DNA of 40,457 bases from Bacteroidales bacterium (GCA_004557385.1 SFEA01000018.1:1-40457), one strand, 5' to 3'; shown: positions 31,404 to 40,168, counted from the stretch's first letter. Program-made: numbers and translations. The notes: generated from the sequence alone by a model not told the origin.

Positions 31404-31886
31404 ATGAGACATAATAAAAAATTCAATCACTTAGGCCGCAAGAAAGCTCACCGCGACGCCCTCCTTGCTAACATGACTATTTCTCTTATCGAACACAAGA
31501 GAATTTTCACTACTCTGGCTAAGGCAAAAGCCTTGAGAATCTATGCTGAGCCTATCATCAACCGCGCTAAAACCGACGACACCGCTTCGCGCCGCGTTGT
31601 GTTCAGCTATCTGCAAAGCAAGACTGCTGTCAGCGAACTTTTCAACAACATCGCTCAAAAGATTGCTGACCGTCCAGGTGGATACACTCGCATCCTCAAG
31701 ACTGGCAACCGTCTTGGCGACAATGCTCAAATGTGCTTCATTGAACTTGTCGACTACAACGAAAACATGCTCAAAGCCAAGGCTGGCAAGAAGGCTAAGT
31801 CTACTCGCCGCGGTCGCAAGTCGGCTGCTAAGGCCGAAGCTGTTGAAGCTGCTGCTGAACCGGTTGTTGAAACCGCTGCTGAGTAA
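31404..31886 (+). CDS. rplQ: 50S ribosomal protein L17 with C-terminal extension
   Basis: A 160-residue L17 at the tunnel exit. Residues about 1-120 are the conserved core (MRHNKKFNHLGRKKAHRDAL). The tail from about 128 is first Lys/Arg-rich (KAGKKAKSTRRGRKSAAK) and then Ala/Glu-rich, with pairs of Glu-Ala and Val-Glu repeats. Similar low-complexity tails are known in Bacteroidetes L17. It is the last gene of the cluster, followed 95 nt later by a strong terminator. Confidence 0.97.
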   Translation: MRHNKKFNHLGRKKAHRDALLANMTISLIEHKRIFTTLAKAKALRIYAEPIINRAKTDDTASRRVVFSYLQSKTAVSELFNNIAQKIADRPGGYTRILKTGNRLGDNAQMCFIELVDYNENMLKAKAGKKAKSTRRGRKSAAKAEAVEAAAEPVVETAAE

Positions 31887-31981
31887 GCAATTTGCTTGGC
31901 CTCAACGGTGCCGCATTTTTGCCACACCCCTGGTGTGAGCATTGCAGTAGCATTGGAGAAAGCTAAGCAGAATATAAAATA

Positions 31982-32030
31982 AAAGAGGTTGAATCGCGCC
32001 CCGTGCGTGAAATTCAGCCTCTTTTTGTTT
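31982..32030 (+). terminator. Terminator of the ribosomal protein cluster
   Basis: Arms AAAGAGGTTGAAT (31982-31994) and ATTCAGCCTCTTT (32012-32024) pair over 13 positions with one G-T wobble. T-rich sequence follows. The left side is A-rich, so it could also act on the opposite strand. Confidence 0.88.
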
Positions 32031-32051
32031 TTATTTATCAATGAACTTCTG

Positions 32052-32059
32052 TATATTTG
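32052..32059 (+). promoter_or_regulatory. Candidate -7 box downstream of the cluster
   Basis: TATATTTG matches the -7 consensus. The nearest TTTG lies 24 nt upstream, so the -33 match is poor. It would serve the unknown gene starting at 32140. Confidence 0.4.
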
Positions 32060-32139
32060 TTGTGAATCAAATATCGATAAATTAAACCTTGAATTAATTG
32101 ATTAAATATTTTAGGATTAATAATAAAAATAGTGTGACT

Positions 32140-32634
32140 ATGGATTCAAAGGAATTTTTTGCAACTCTTCATTATGAGGAAAACGTTTTTGAACTTGTTG
32201 AAGATACCAAGATGGAGTTCTTGGTGTACTTTAGGGCTCCTTTTACGGGCGCTGGTGAGATTGTTGTTCCGGCAGGCACAAAGTTTGTGGCTCGCGGCAG
32301 GATGCGTGACGACGCTATTTATATTCACCCGGTCGGTCCCGAAAAAGAGCTACTTGAGCGTATGAATAAACAGGAAGCGGCACATTACCCCGAACTGGCA
32401 AATAAATTAAATGGATATTCGTTTTTCATTACTGAGGATAATTTGCGCACCTGGAAGTTGAAATACCATAGCGGCAGCAGCGAACGTCTGCTTGAGATTT
32501 TGCGCCTGATTATAAAGCATCACAATAACAGGCATAGAGAAACACAACCTGTGGATACTCAGCCTGTGCAAGAACCAAACTCGGTTTTTAATCGAATTCT
32601 CGGCAAACTAAAGAGATTCATCTGCCGGAAGTGA
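32140..32634 (+). CDS. Soluble protein of unknown function
   Basis: A 164-residue protein I do not recognise. It has no signal peptide or membrane helix. The first 60 residues look mixed alpha/beta and acidic (DSKEFFATLHYEENVFELVED), followed by a glycine-rich beta-like stretch (GAGEIVVPAGTKFVARGRM), a helical middle, and a basic C-terminus with NSVFNRILGKLKRFICRK. The ATG at 32140 is preferred; an in-frame ATG at 32098 would add 14 residues. It stands between the ribosomal terminator and the Wadjet-like operon, 156 nt before it in the same direction. A link to the defence operon is possible but unsupported. Confidence 0.6.
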   Translation: MDSKEFFATLHYEENVFELVEDTKMEFLVYFRAPFTGAGEIVVPAGTKFVARGRMRDDAIYIHPVGPEKELLERMNKQEAAHYPELANKLNGYSFFITEDNLRTWKLKYHSGSSERLLEILRLIIKHHNNRHRETQPVDTQPVQEPNSVFNRILGKLKRFICRK

Positions 32635-32728
32635 TGAATTTTGTATGGTTTGATTTCTGGCATGAAACGGTGTTGCTTTGATTTTTTAGCTGCAGCCCGG
32701 TATTATTATGCAGATATTCTTTGTAGTT

Positions 32729-32760
32729 CTTTTTTGTGTGACAGAAAATGACTACATTTA
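32729..32760 (+). promoter_or_regulatory. Weak candidate promoter of the Wadjet-like operon
   Basis: TACATTTA (32753-32760) differs from TAnnTTTG by the last base. A T-rich -33 region (CTTT at 32729-32732, 20-nt spacer) precedes it. The start codon at 32791 is 30 nt downstream. It is weaker than the housekeeping promoters here, which would suit low constitutive expression. Confidence 0.3.
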
Positions 32761-32790
32761 TGCTCGGATATAAACCTTACAGTTTTTTGC

Positions 32791-34014
32791 ATGGAGCATT
32801 TGTCACATTTTCGCTCGCTCGACGAATTGATTCGCGCCCTTGAGAGGGAGCGTAGGCTTATACATGCTCTTTTCCAGGATAGAAAGCGGCTTTCGTTTCG
32901 CTACGACCTTGCGCGCGAGTTGGCAAGCAAGCGTGACGAGAGCATCGACTTTTTGCGCCGCTTTGGCGTTATTCGTAGTAATGCCGATTTTTTGGAGTTG
33001 GAGGATGTGTACTTGCGGTTTTTCGAGGAGGTGCTTGAGGTTAACGAGGAAATCAGTGTGGCGAGTGTGAAGGAGAGTATAGATAGCCTGAATAATGCAA
33101 TCGACTACTATAGGAGTGAATCTAACCCAGGGCGAAAGTATGGCTATTTGCGTGATGTTAAACGCATGCTTCGAAACATTGCTCTCACCACATTGAGAAA
33201 TGTGATTGACCTGAAGCGAAATATCGATAACACATACAAAAACGAGCCTACTTTTGCAGTAAAAAAGAAAAAACTTGTTCACTTAGATGAGAAGCGCCGC
33301 GATATTGCAGCTCTAATCAATGAATGTGAACGGCTTATCGACGTTAAGCAGTCGAACTTCTTCATGGAGGAGGTTATGGATGTTCAGTTGAAGGATATTG
33401 TGACTGATGTTAAATTGCAGTTGCGTGAGGTGTATCACAATTTGCTTGAGCTTGATCGCCAGATTATTAACTATCTAAACCTGATTGAGTATCAAAACCG
33501 ATTGTTGCAAAAAGTGCAGAAACTGAAATACTTGCGCGACCAACTGTTGCTTGACACTAACACCGACGTGAGGGAAAAACTGAGCACTCGCAATCCTATT
33601 TGGATGGAGCCGCGTCCGCGATATTCGCTAAAGGTGTCGTTGTCGATGCTGCGCAACTCGGAGGATGGCTTGAAGATTTTGCATGACGTGGCTAATGGCA
33701 AGGTGAACAACAGGTTGCGAAAGGGCAATCTTGCCGAAGCACTAACTGAGGACGAACTCGCTGAACAGCAGCAGATTAGCAAAATGGTAGATGTTGGCGA
33801 GGTGAAGAATGCCTTTATGGCTTCGGGCGACAATTTATTTCATTTTGTAATGAATTATTCGGGCTATCGAATGGAAATTGACGAGGAAGCAAAGTTGGTG
33901 CTGTTTTGCCAAATTGCGTCGCAATATCTTGATGAGCTTTCTATTACCGACGAATTTTGTCAATATGGCGCAATAGAGTATCCGCTAATCTATCCTATTA
34001 CATTAACCACTTAA
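32791..34014 (+). CDS. jetA: Wadjet kleisin-like subunit JetA (MksF-like)
   Basis: A 407-residue, largely helical protein resembling the MukF/MksF/JetA kleisin, which bridges the two heads of the SMC dimer. The first about 110 residues look like a winged-helix domain (SLDELIRALERERRLIHALF, then FLRRFGVIRSNADFLELED). Residues about 110-270 are long helices with heptad-like charge patterns. The C-terminal part (about 330-407) is a second small domain. I base the call on size, fold pattern and position as first gene before MksE-, SMC- and TOPRIM-type genes. Known JetA proteins work with JetB, JetC and JetD to recognise and cut circular plasmid DNA. It is followed by jetB after 14 nt. Confidence 0.72.
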   Translation: MEHLSHFRSLDELIRALERERRLIHALFQDRKRLSFRYDLARELASKRDESIDFLRRFGVIRSNADFLELEDVYLRFFEEVLEVNEEISVASVKESIDSLNNAIDYYRSESNPGRKYGYLRDVKRMLRNIALTTLRNVIDLKRNIDNTYKNEPTFAVKKKKLVHLDEKRRDIAALINECERLIDVKQSNFFMEEVMDVQLKDIVTDVKLQLREVYHNLLELDRQIINYLNLIEYQNRLLQKVQKLKYLRDQLLLDTNTDVREKLSTRNPIWMEPRPRYSLKVSLSMLRNSEDGLKILHDVANGKVNNRLRKGNLAEALTEDELAEQQQISKMVDVGEVKNAFMASGDNLFHFVMNYSGYRMEIDEEAKLVLFCQIASQYLDELSITDEFCQYGAIEYPLIYPITLTT

Positions 34015-34028
34015 CATTCACATCATCA

Positions 34029-34568
34029 ATGCGTTACACTAAAGAAATATTCGACATATTGAGTAAAGGGGGCTTTATCTCTCGCAACTCCATATCGCAA
34101 CAGCGTTCACATTATTTCGACGCCATAGAGGATAGTTTTCAGGACTATTACGATTATTATCTTGGCATAGGTTTTGTGCTCGAGGGTGGTAATGGCTATT
34201 ACTACTTTACTCGAACAGAGAATCGAGTGGAACTGGCTGACAAAGTGCAGCGTTTGGCGCTGTGGATTGACCGCGTTGATTTCCTAAAAACCTTTAATAA
34301 TACCTTTGGCCCCGGGTTTTTATTTAGAGTGTCGAACATACTTGAGAAATTTTCAAGCGATATTGAGCTCAAGGAGAAGGCTCGCACTTTGTATGCCGAC
34401 GTGAAAACCAATAAAGAAAAGATTGAGAAACTTGTTGGTGATTTGGAGCGCTTGGGGTTTGTTGAACTGGAGAACGAACTTGATGGCACTTACAAGGTGA
34501 CAGATGCATTCCATTATATTGAGGAGCTTATTGATTGTCTCACCATTTATGAAACTGAAGAATCATGA
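34029..34568 (+). CDS. jetB: Wadjet subunit JetB (MksE-like)
   Basis: A 179-residue protein with the size and position of MukE/MksE/JetB, a tandem winged-helix protein that clamps the kleisin and touches DNA. It begins RYTKEIFDILSKGGFISRNS and has a basic-aromatic wing-like segment (GIGFVLEGGNGYYYFTR, about 46-62). The C-terminal half has helices ending in a second winged-helix-like pattern (LGFVELENELDGTYKVTD). The start at 34029 is chosen because an earlier in-frame ATG at 33957 lies within jetA and adds unrelated residues. Its stop overlaps the jetC start by 4 nt (ATGA), so translation is coupled. Confidence 0.72.
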   Translation: MRYTKEIFDILSKGGFISRNSISQQRSHYFDAIEDSFQDYYDYYLGIGFVLEGGNGYYYFTRTENRVELADKVQRLALWIDRVDFLKTFNNTFGPGFLFRVSNILEKFSSDIELKEKARTLYADVKTNKEKIEKLVGDLERLGFVELENELDGTYKVTDAFHYIEELIDCLTIYETEES

Positions 34569-37500
34569 GGTCGTTGCGAAAAATAGTTTTTGTGAATAGT
34601 GCCAACATACGCTTTGCCGAGGTGAAGCTCGACGGAAACGTTCATTTTATTGGCACTCAGGGCGTGGGAAAAAGCACATTGCTCAGGGCTATATTGTTTT
34701 TCTATAATGCCGACAAACTGCATCTGGGCATCCCTAAGGAGATGCGTTCGTTCGACGATTTCTACTTGCCGCATGCCAATTCCTATATCGTCTATGAGGT
34801 TGAGCATGAGCATGGCCCGTTCTCTATTCTGGTGTTCCGCTCGTCGGGCAGAGCTTGCTACAGGTTTGTCGACGCCGCATTTCGCAAAGAGTGGCTTATC
34901 GACGAGCATGGCGAAGTAACTGCCGAGAGCAAGGTTATTCGCGACCGGCTTGGCGGCGTTTTTATGAGTGGCATTATCGACCGATACGAAACATATCGCA
35001 ATATCATCTATGGCAACAAGCAGTCGGCGTTAGATGGTAAGTTTGCTCGGTTTCATCTGATTGAAACCAATCAATATCAAAACATTCCGCGCAGCATCCA
35101 GAACGTGTTCTTGAACTCGCGTCTCGATGCCAATTTCATCAAAGATATCATCATACGTTCAATGAGCGAAGAGGAAGCCAATATCGATTTAGGGTATTTT
35201 CGTCGTCAAGTGGCTGACTTCGAACAAGAATATAAAGATATCTCGTGTTGGTATAAGCTCAATCAAAAGGGTGAGTCAACGGTGCGAACTCAGGCTGATA
35301 ATGTTGTGAAGGCATATCATCAGTTGCTTTTTGTAAAGCATCAGATTGATGGTTTGTGCTGCGAACTGAAGTATGCCGAAAGGGCGGCTCGAGAGAAATT
35401 GCCGCTCGTTGATGCAACTATTGCTGAATTGAAACAAGAGCAGGACCGACAGAAGCGTCTGCATGCCGAGGTACAGAAAAAATACAACGATGAGAAAGAT
35501 AACCTCAATCAGAAGTTGGGCGGCGTGAATGACAAACTCAAGGACATCAAAGAGCGCAGAGAGCGCTATTCGAAGCAGGATATTGAGAAAGTGATTGCGC
35601 GTTGCCAAAAAGAACCGGGACTGAAGGCTCAGCTCGAGGGCCTCAAGGAGCATCTTGCCGAGCTGACCTTGCAGTTCAACGACGTTACCACCAAATACAA
35701 TAACCTTTGCCGAAACGTCGCTAACCAGCTCGACGGCTTCCGTCAGGCTCAAAAAGAACGTATTTTGCTGGCGCAAGCTGAAAAACAGAAAAATGATGAA
35801 CGCCTTTTGGTTGAGTTTAGTTCGGCCAAAAATGCCGTTGAAGCAACATTTGCCAATAGAATTGCTGTTGCCGAAGGCAAGGTTGATGCAATCAAGACTG
35901 AGCAGAACGACTGTGAAAAAGAACTTCTGAAACTAAATTATTTCAACCCGTTTAAGGGCGAAATAGAGGCTTCTACTCTGCAACTCAACCAACTCAAATT
36001 GCGACAAAAGGAACTTGAGGGAAATGTTGCTACGCTCGTGGCTAAGACTGATGGCGTGAAAGTGGAGTTCGAGAAGCAAGAGGCGGAAATTAATGATGAA
36101 TTCAATCGCAATTATGCTGCTGCTAAGGCAAAAGCAGCTTCCTTAGCCGAGCAGATAAATGGCATCGACTCAGTGCTTAGTCGCATAAGTGGTTCGCTTT
36201 ATGAATGGCTTCAGAGCAATAAGCCAGATTGGGAACAGAACATTGGCAGGATAATCAACGAAGAAAGCGTACTCTATAGGTTGGAATTAAATCCAAAAAT
36301 TGCCGAGGGTGACTCGCTATATGGTGTGGAAATTGATTTGAATTCTCTGCCGCAGAATGTGCGAAAGCCCAAGCAGTTGAAAAAGGAGAGGGCTGAACTG
36401 CAGCAGCAGCTCGATGCTGTTAATGCCGAATTGACTGAATTGCAGACTTCGCTGAATAGCCAAATCGATGAATTAAAACGCCGGTTCACTCCAAAAATAA
36501 AGGATTTACGTCAGCAAAAAGCGCAATGCGAAACCGAACTCGACGTGATACCTCAGCAACGCAAAGCCATTATGGTGGAGATTGAGGATTATAATGCCAA
36601 AGCGCGGCAGATGGAGGAAGATAGGCGGAACAAACTTACTGCTCGTCAGCAAGAGCTGGCAGACGGTCTTGCTGGTGCTAAATCACAACTCGAAAAAATC
36701 ATTGCTGACAAGCAAAAGCAACTAAAGGCTGCCGAGAAGAGATTCAACGATGCTAAGGAAGAGAATCGGAAAAACTACACCTCGCATGAGGCTACAATCA
36801 ATGCCGAGACTAAAGCGCGTGAGCAAGATGCTGAAGCCGAGCTGTCGAAACTTAGGCGGCAAGAGCTGTTGGAACTGAAGGGACGTGGTGCCGACACCGC
36901 TTTCGTTGAAGACTGCAAGGCAAAAATCAAGGCAACTGAGGACTCGCTCGCTTATATCGACCAGCATCGGGAGTTGGTGATTCGATACAAGAAAGACAAA
37001 GAGGAATTGTTCGACAGGGAGGATGAGTTCAAAGGCGAGAAGCGAATCCTCGCCGAGAAATTGTCGCAGCTAAACGAAAAGTATGCTCAGCGTAGCGCAA
37101 ACCACTTGCAGCAATTGTCAAAAATTGGCAAGGAGTTGGAGGAACGAAGTGGTGAGAAGAAAAGCATTGAGGATGACCTGTGCAGAGCAGCTAAATTCAT
37201 CGGTGACAGCAGTCTTTGCCCAAGTGCTTATGCTTACGCTAAAGAAAAGCAATCGCTGCTAACCCCTGGCCAGGCTGTCGAGAAACTCATCGAAATAATC
37301 GTGAAGAGCCATGATATGCTCAAGAAGCTTAAGGAAAGTATTAACCTATTTAAAGGCAATTTCTCGACTAAAAACACTTTTAATTTCAGAATTGAACTTA
37401 ATGCCGACGATGATTATTTCGATTTCGCCGATAATCTCAACGATTTTCTCATCAACAATAAAATTGATGAATATCGCACTCGAACAAGTGAGCGTTACAT

Positions 37501-38215
37501 CGAAATTCTTGCCCGTGTGTCAAAAGAGATGGGCGAGCTGACTCGTCACGAATCAGATGTCGCCCGCATAATTAATGCAATCAATAACGACTTCAAAGAA
37601 CGTAACTTTGTGGGTGTAATCAAACTTATTGCTTTGCAGTCGGTGCCGTCGGCTGATAAGATGGTGCAACTGATGAAGCGCATCAAAGATTTCAACGACG
37701 ACAATTCGCTATCATTGGGCGAACTCAATATATTCTCCACCGTTAATCGTGACGATTTAAACCGCAAAGCAGTAGAATATCTGCTCGATTTTATGAAGTC
37801 GCTTAACGATAACTCTTCGCGGCAGGAACTCTCGCTTTCCGATTTGTTCCAGCTGCAATTCCGCATCAAGGAAAATGACAACGACACCGGGTGGGCTGAC
37901 AAACTATCACATGTGGGCAGCGAGGGCACCGACACTTTGGTTAAAGCCATGATAAACATCATGCTAATTAATGTGTTCAAGGATAGGGTGAGCCGCAAGT
38001 TTGGCGATTTCCGCATTCATTGTATGATGGATGAGATTGGCAAGCTTCATCCGCAAAACGTGAAAGGCATCCTCGATTTTGCTAACGCTCGCAATATCTT
38101 GCTCATCAACTCGTCGCCTACTACATACAATGTTTCCGACTATCGTTACACCTATCTTCTGCAAAAAGATGGTAAGTCGAAGACTGTGATTCACCAGCTA
38201 ATTTCGCAAAGATGA
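34565..38215 (+). CDS. jetC: Wadjet SMC-like ATPase JetC (MksB-like)
   Basis: A 1216-residue SMC-family ATPase. The N-terminal head has a Walker A motif GTQGVGKST (30-38). A long coiled coil runs from about 265 to 540. A globular hinge lies at about 545-605 (from SLYEWLQSNKPDWEQN to LYGVEIDLNSLP). The returning coiled coil reaches about 920. The C-terminal head has a signature-like segment GSEGTD (near 1117) and Walker B with Asp-Glu (MMDEIG, Asp1156-Glu1157). In Wadjet, this motor extrudes DNA loops and senses small circular DNA. It overlaps jetB and jetD by 4 nt each, showing a single translational unit. Rad50/SbcC or chromosomal MukB are less likely given the neighbours. Confidence 0.82.
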   Translation: MRSLRKIVFVNSANIRFAEVKLDGNVHFIGTQGVGKSTLLRAILFFYNADKLHLGIPKEMRSFDDFYLPHANSYIVYEVEHEHGPFSILVFRSSGRACYRFVDAAFRKEWLIDEHGEVTAESKVIRDRLGGVFMSGIIDRYETYRNIIYGNKQSALDGKFARFHLIETNQYQNIPRSIQNVFLNSRLDANFIKDIIIRSMSEEEANIDLGYFRRQVADFEQEYKDISCWYKLNQKGESTVRTQADNVVKAYHQLLFVKHQIDGLCCELKYAERAAREKLPLVDATIAELKQEQDRQKRLHAEVQKKYNDEKDNLNQKLGGVNDKLKDIKERRERYSKQDIEKVIARCQKEPGLKAQLEGLKEHLAELTLQFNDVTTKYNNLCRNVANQLDGFRQAQKERILLAQAEKQKNDERLLVEFSSAKNAVEATFANRIAVAEGKVDAIKTEQNDCEKELLKLNYFNPFKGEIEASTLQLNQLKLRQKELEGNVATLVAKTDGVKVEFEKQEAEINDEFNRNYAAAKAKAASLAEQINGIDSVLSRISGSLYEWLQSNKPDWEQNIGRIINEESVLYRLELNPKIAEGDSLYGVEIDLNSLPQNVRKPKQLKKERAELQQQLDAVNAELTELQTSLNSQIDELKRRFTPKIKDLRQQKAQCETELDVIPQQRKAIMVEIEDYNAKARQMEEDRRNKLTARQQELADGLAGAKSQLEKIIADKQKQLKAAEKRFNDAKEENRKNYTSHEATINAETKAREQDAEAELSKLRRQELLELKGRGADTAFVEDCKAKIKATEDSLAYIDQHRELVIRYKKDKEELFDREDEFKGEKRILAEKLSQLNEKYAQRSANHLQQLSKIGKELEERSGEKKSIEDDLCRAAKFIGDSSLCPSAYAYAKEKQSLLTPGQAVEKLIEIIVKSHDMLKKLKESINLFKGNFSTKNTFNFRIELNADDDYFDFADNLNDFLINNKIDEYRTRTSERYIEILARVSKEMGELTRHESDVARIINAINNDFKERNFVGVIKLIALQSVPSADKMVQLMKRIKDFNDDNSLSLGELNIFSTVNRDDLNRKAVEYLLDFMKSLNDNSSRQELSLSDLFQLQFRIKENDNDTGWADKLSHVGSEGTDTLVKAMINIMLINVFKDRVSRKFGDFRIHCMMDEIGKLHPQNVKGILDFANARNILLINSSPTTYNVSDYRYTYLLQKDGKSKTVIHQLISQR

Positions 38216-39060
38216 AGATAAGCAAAACTCTAATCGAAAAGCTGATTCGTCTGCGCGATGGCGAATGGCTTCCTGCAAGTCAGCTAAAGGGCTGCTGGGT
38301 AGATGCGTTGTTAAGCGAAGGTGCACTCACCAGCAAGTCGCAGGGCTCTCGCCGAATGCTTCATGCGCCCGATGGTGTTGCTTTTTGTCGCGCCTTGGCA
38401 ACGGTTGACGACCGTCTTGCCGATTTGGATGTGTTTTTGCAATCGAATGACTTCACCCGTGCTGACCTGGCTTCGCAAACCGGCAATTCCAAGTTGATTG
38501 CTGTGCGTTCATGTCCCGGATTTCCTGTGAATTCCTATCAGTCAATAGCTTGCGAGCTAAATGGCGAGGAGTTTATTGTTAATCCTCAGGAAGGTAGTTT
38601 CCTCTTTGTGGCTGATTGGCAGCATTTCAATGTGCCGGAAGATGTGGTGGTTGTTGGCGTTGAGAATATGGAAAATTTCAGGATGATTCGCCGTCAGCAG
38701 GCTTTGTTTGAGAAATCGGTCGGCAACGAACCTTTGCTGTTCGTTTCGCGTTATCCGCAATCGTCCGACCTGCGCCGATGGCTGCAGACGATTCCTAACA
38801 GATATGTTCACTTTGGCGACTTCGACCTCGCCGGAATCAACATCTTTCTGACGGAGTTCAATGTGCATCTGCGGCATCGCTCGTCGTTTCTTATTCCCGA
38901 CGATATCGAGTTGAGATTGCAAAATGGTTCGGCGGAGCGCTATCAAGCCCAATATCAGCGTTTCAATACTCTGCATACAGGCATCTCATCAGTGCAACGC
39001 CTAATCGATATGATAAACACCTTTCATCGGTGCTACGACCAAGAGGGATATATTGAGTGA
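38212..39060 (+). CDS. jetD: Wadjet TOPRIM nuclease JetD (MksG-like), compact
   Basis: A 282-residue protein with a TOPRIM domain like topoisomerase VI/Spo11 and JetD. The first about 60 residues resemble a winged helix (IEKLIRLRDGEWLPASQLKG). Residues about 70-130 may be the CAP-like part. The TOPRIM motifs are Glu151 in VVGVENMENF and Asp203/Asp205 in HFGDFDLAGINIF, the expected metal ligands. The C-terminus ends CYDQEGYIE. In known Wadjet systems this subunit cleaves the trapped plasmid. It is shorter than the roughly 390 residues I recall for well-studied JetD proteins; the loss is N-terminal. It overlaps jetC by 4 nt and ends the operon. Confidence 0.78.
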   Translation: MKISKTLIEKLIRLRDGEWLPASQLKGCWVDALLSEGALTSKSQGSRRMLHAPDGVAFCRALATVDDRLADLDVFLQSNDFTRADLASQTGNSKLIAVRSCPGFPVNSYQSIACELNGEEFIVNPQEGSFLFVADWQHFNVPEDVVVVGVENMENFRMIRRQQALFEKSVGNEPLLFVSRYPQSSDLRRWLQTIPNRYVHFGDFDLAGINIFLTEFNVHLRHRSSFLIPDDIELRLQNGSAERYQAQYQRFNTLHTGISSVQRLIDMINTFHRCYDQEGYIE

Positions 39061-39109
39061 TGATTCAAACCACTCATTTTTTAGGGGCTTAAATGTTGCC
39101 CACCTTGGT

Positions 39110-39982
39110 TTATTCAGCCATGCGGAACACTCTCACGCCTATGGCATTTTTGCTGTGGCGCATATATTCAATAAGGTTTTCCTTTTCAATCTGCACTTTT
39201 TTGCCTGCCGACGATGCATCGAGCAGATAAGGCTCGTCGTTTACCATCACCACCACGCCCATGTGCTGAATATCGAGCCCTTCAATTTTGGTGACTATGC
39301 CAATGATGTCGCCTTCCTGAAGGTCTTTCAACAGTTTCTTCATATTGGTCCACTCCATTTTCAAGAACGGGAAGCGGTGGTTGGTGTAGCCGCGCTCCAC
39401 ATTGCGTATCGATTGGTAGGTGGCGTCGTCGGCAAGGGCAGGATAGAGGTCGCGGTGCTTGCTCATAAAGTTTATTGACTTTACATTATACTTCACTCCG
39501 CTCATGTCGTGCGTTACTTCGCGTAGGTTTCCACGGTGATTATTGTCGATAATCCAGTCGCTAATGTAGTGCAGGCGCGAAGCATAGCCCTTCATTTCGC
39601 CGCCGCGGTAGCGAACGTTTTCAAGGTTGTGCGCGTAGTCGCGCCACGAATAGCGCTTGTTGAGTGTGGTGCGAGCCAGCGCATACAGCGTTTCCACAAA
39701 CGTGGTGCAGTCGAGTTCGTCGATGTTTATCGTCAACATCTCCTCGTCGCCCTCAAGCGTGTGTGCCACATAGGGCTTGTCCAATAGCCATCGGGCGTAC
39801 TGTGCAATCAGTTTGTTCGGGTTTGTTATGCCGCTTTCAAAGCCACGGCGCAGCAGCTCGCTAATTTCGGTGGTGTCGCTTGAGCAGTGGTGCCGTATGT
39901 TTCGCGGGTTGGCGCAATATGCCGCGGCAAAACTTGTCGTTATTATAATAAGTGAAATGTATAATCTCATTCGCTTCATCAT
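39110..39982 (-). CDS. DUF1460 amidase-like cell-wall protein
   Basis: A 290-residue exported protein of the DUF1460 family, an NlpC/P60-like fold tied to N-acetylmuramoyl-L-alanine amidase-type activity on peptidoglycan fragments. A signal peptide occupies about 1-23 (MKRMRLYISLIIITTSFAAA), with a Cys near the end that could be a weak lipobox. The family motif IDELDCTTFVETLYALA gives the likely nucleophile Cys92; SRLHYISDW (His138) and IQHMGVVV (His240) supply other conserved residues. Starts at 39982 or 39979 are equivalent. It converges with jetD across 49 nt that lack a clear terminator. Confidence 0.85.
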   Translation of the reverse strand: MMKRMRLYISLIIITTSFAAAYCANPRNIRHHCSSDTTEISELLRRGFESGITNPNKLIAQYARWLLDKPYVAHTLEGDEEMLTINIDELDCTTFVETLYALARTTLNKRYSWRDYAHNLENVRYRGGEMKGYASRLHYISDWIIDNNHRGNLREVTHDMSGVKYNVKSINFMSKHRDLYPALADDATYQSIRNVERGYTNHRFPFLKMEWTNMKKLLKDLQEGDIIGIVTKIEGLDIQHMGVVVMVNDEPYLLDASSAGKKVQIEKENLIEYMRHSKNAIGVRVFRMAE

Positions 39983-40015
39983 CTTTGGGCAATTTTGTTA
40001 TGATTAATTTTTGTG

Positions 40016-40046
40016 CGAATTTACTATTTTTAATATTCATAAGCAA
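40016..40046 (-). promoter_or_regulatory. Candidate promoter of the DUF1460 gene
   Basis: On the minus strand TTGC (40043-40046), a 19-nt spacer and TAAATTCG (40016-40023) resemble the consensus with one mismatch in the -7 box. The start codon is about 34 nt downstream. Confidence 0.35.
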
Positions 40047-40137
40047 GCAAGCTGTACCAAATACGCCATTTTTAGGGTATTCTTAGTGGCTTTTTGAACA
40101 ATTATATTCGATTTTCTAAAAGTTTTTTAATATTTGA

Positions 40138-40168
40138 TTTGTCAGTTCAGAAAAATGTAGTATTTTTG
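40138..40168 (+). promoter_or_regulatory. Upstream tandem promoter P1
   Basis: TTTG (40138-40141), a 19-nt spacer and TATTTTTG (40161-40168) match the consensus. It lies about 110 nt before a second promoter of the same quality, with A/T-rich sequence between, as at stable-RNA operons. Confidence 0.7.

Noticed and set aside
32791..39060. Housekeeping chromosome condensin (MukBEF)
   Set aside because: The fourth overlapping gene encodes a TOPRIM nuclease-like protein, which belongs to Wadjet/MksG systems and not to MukBEF.
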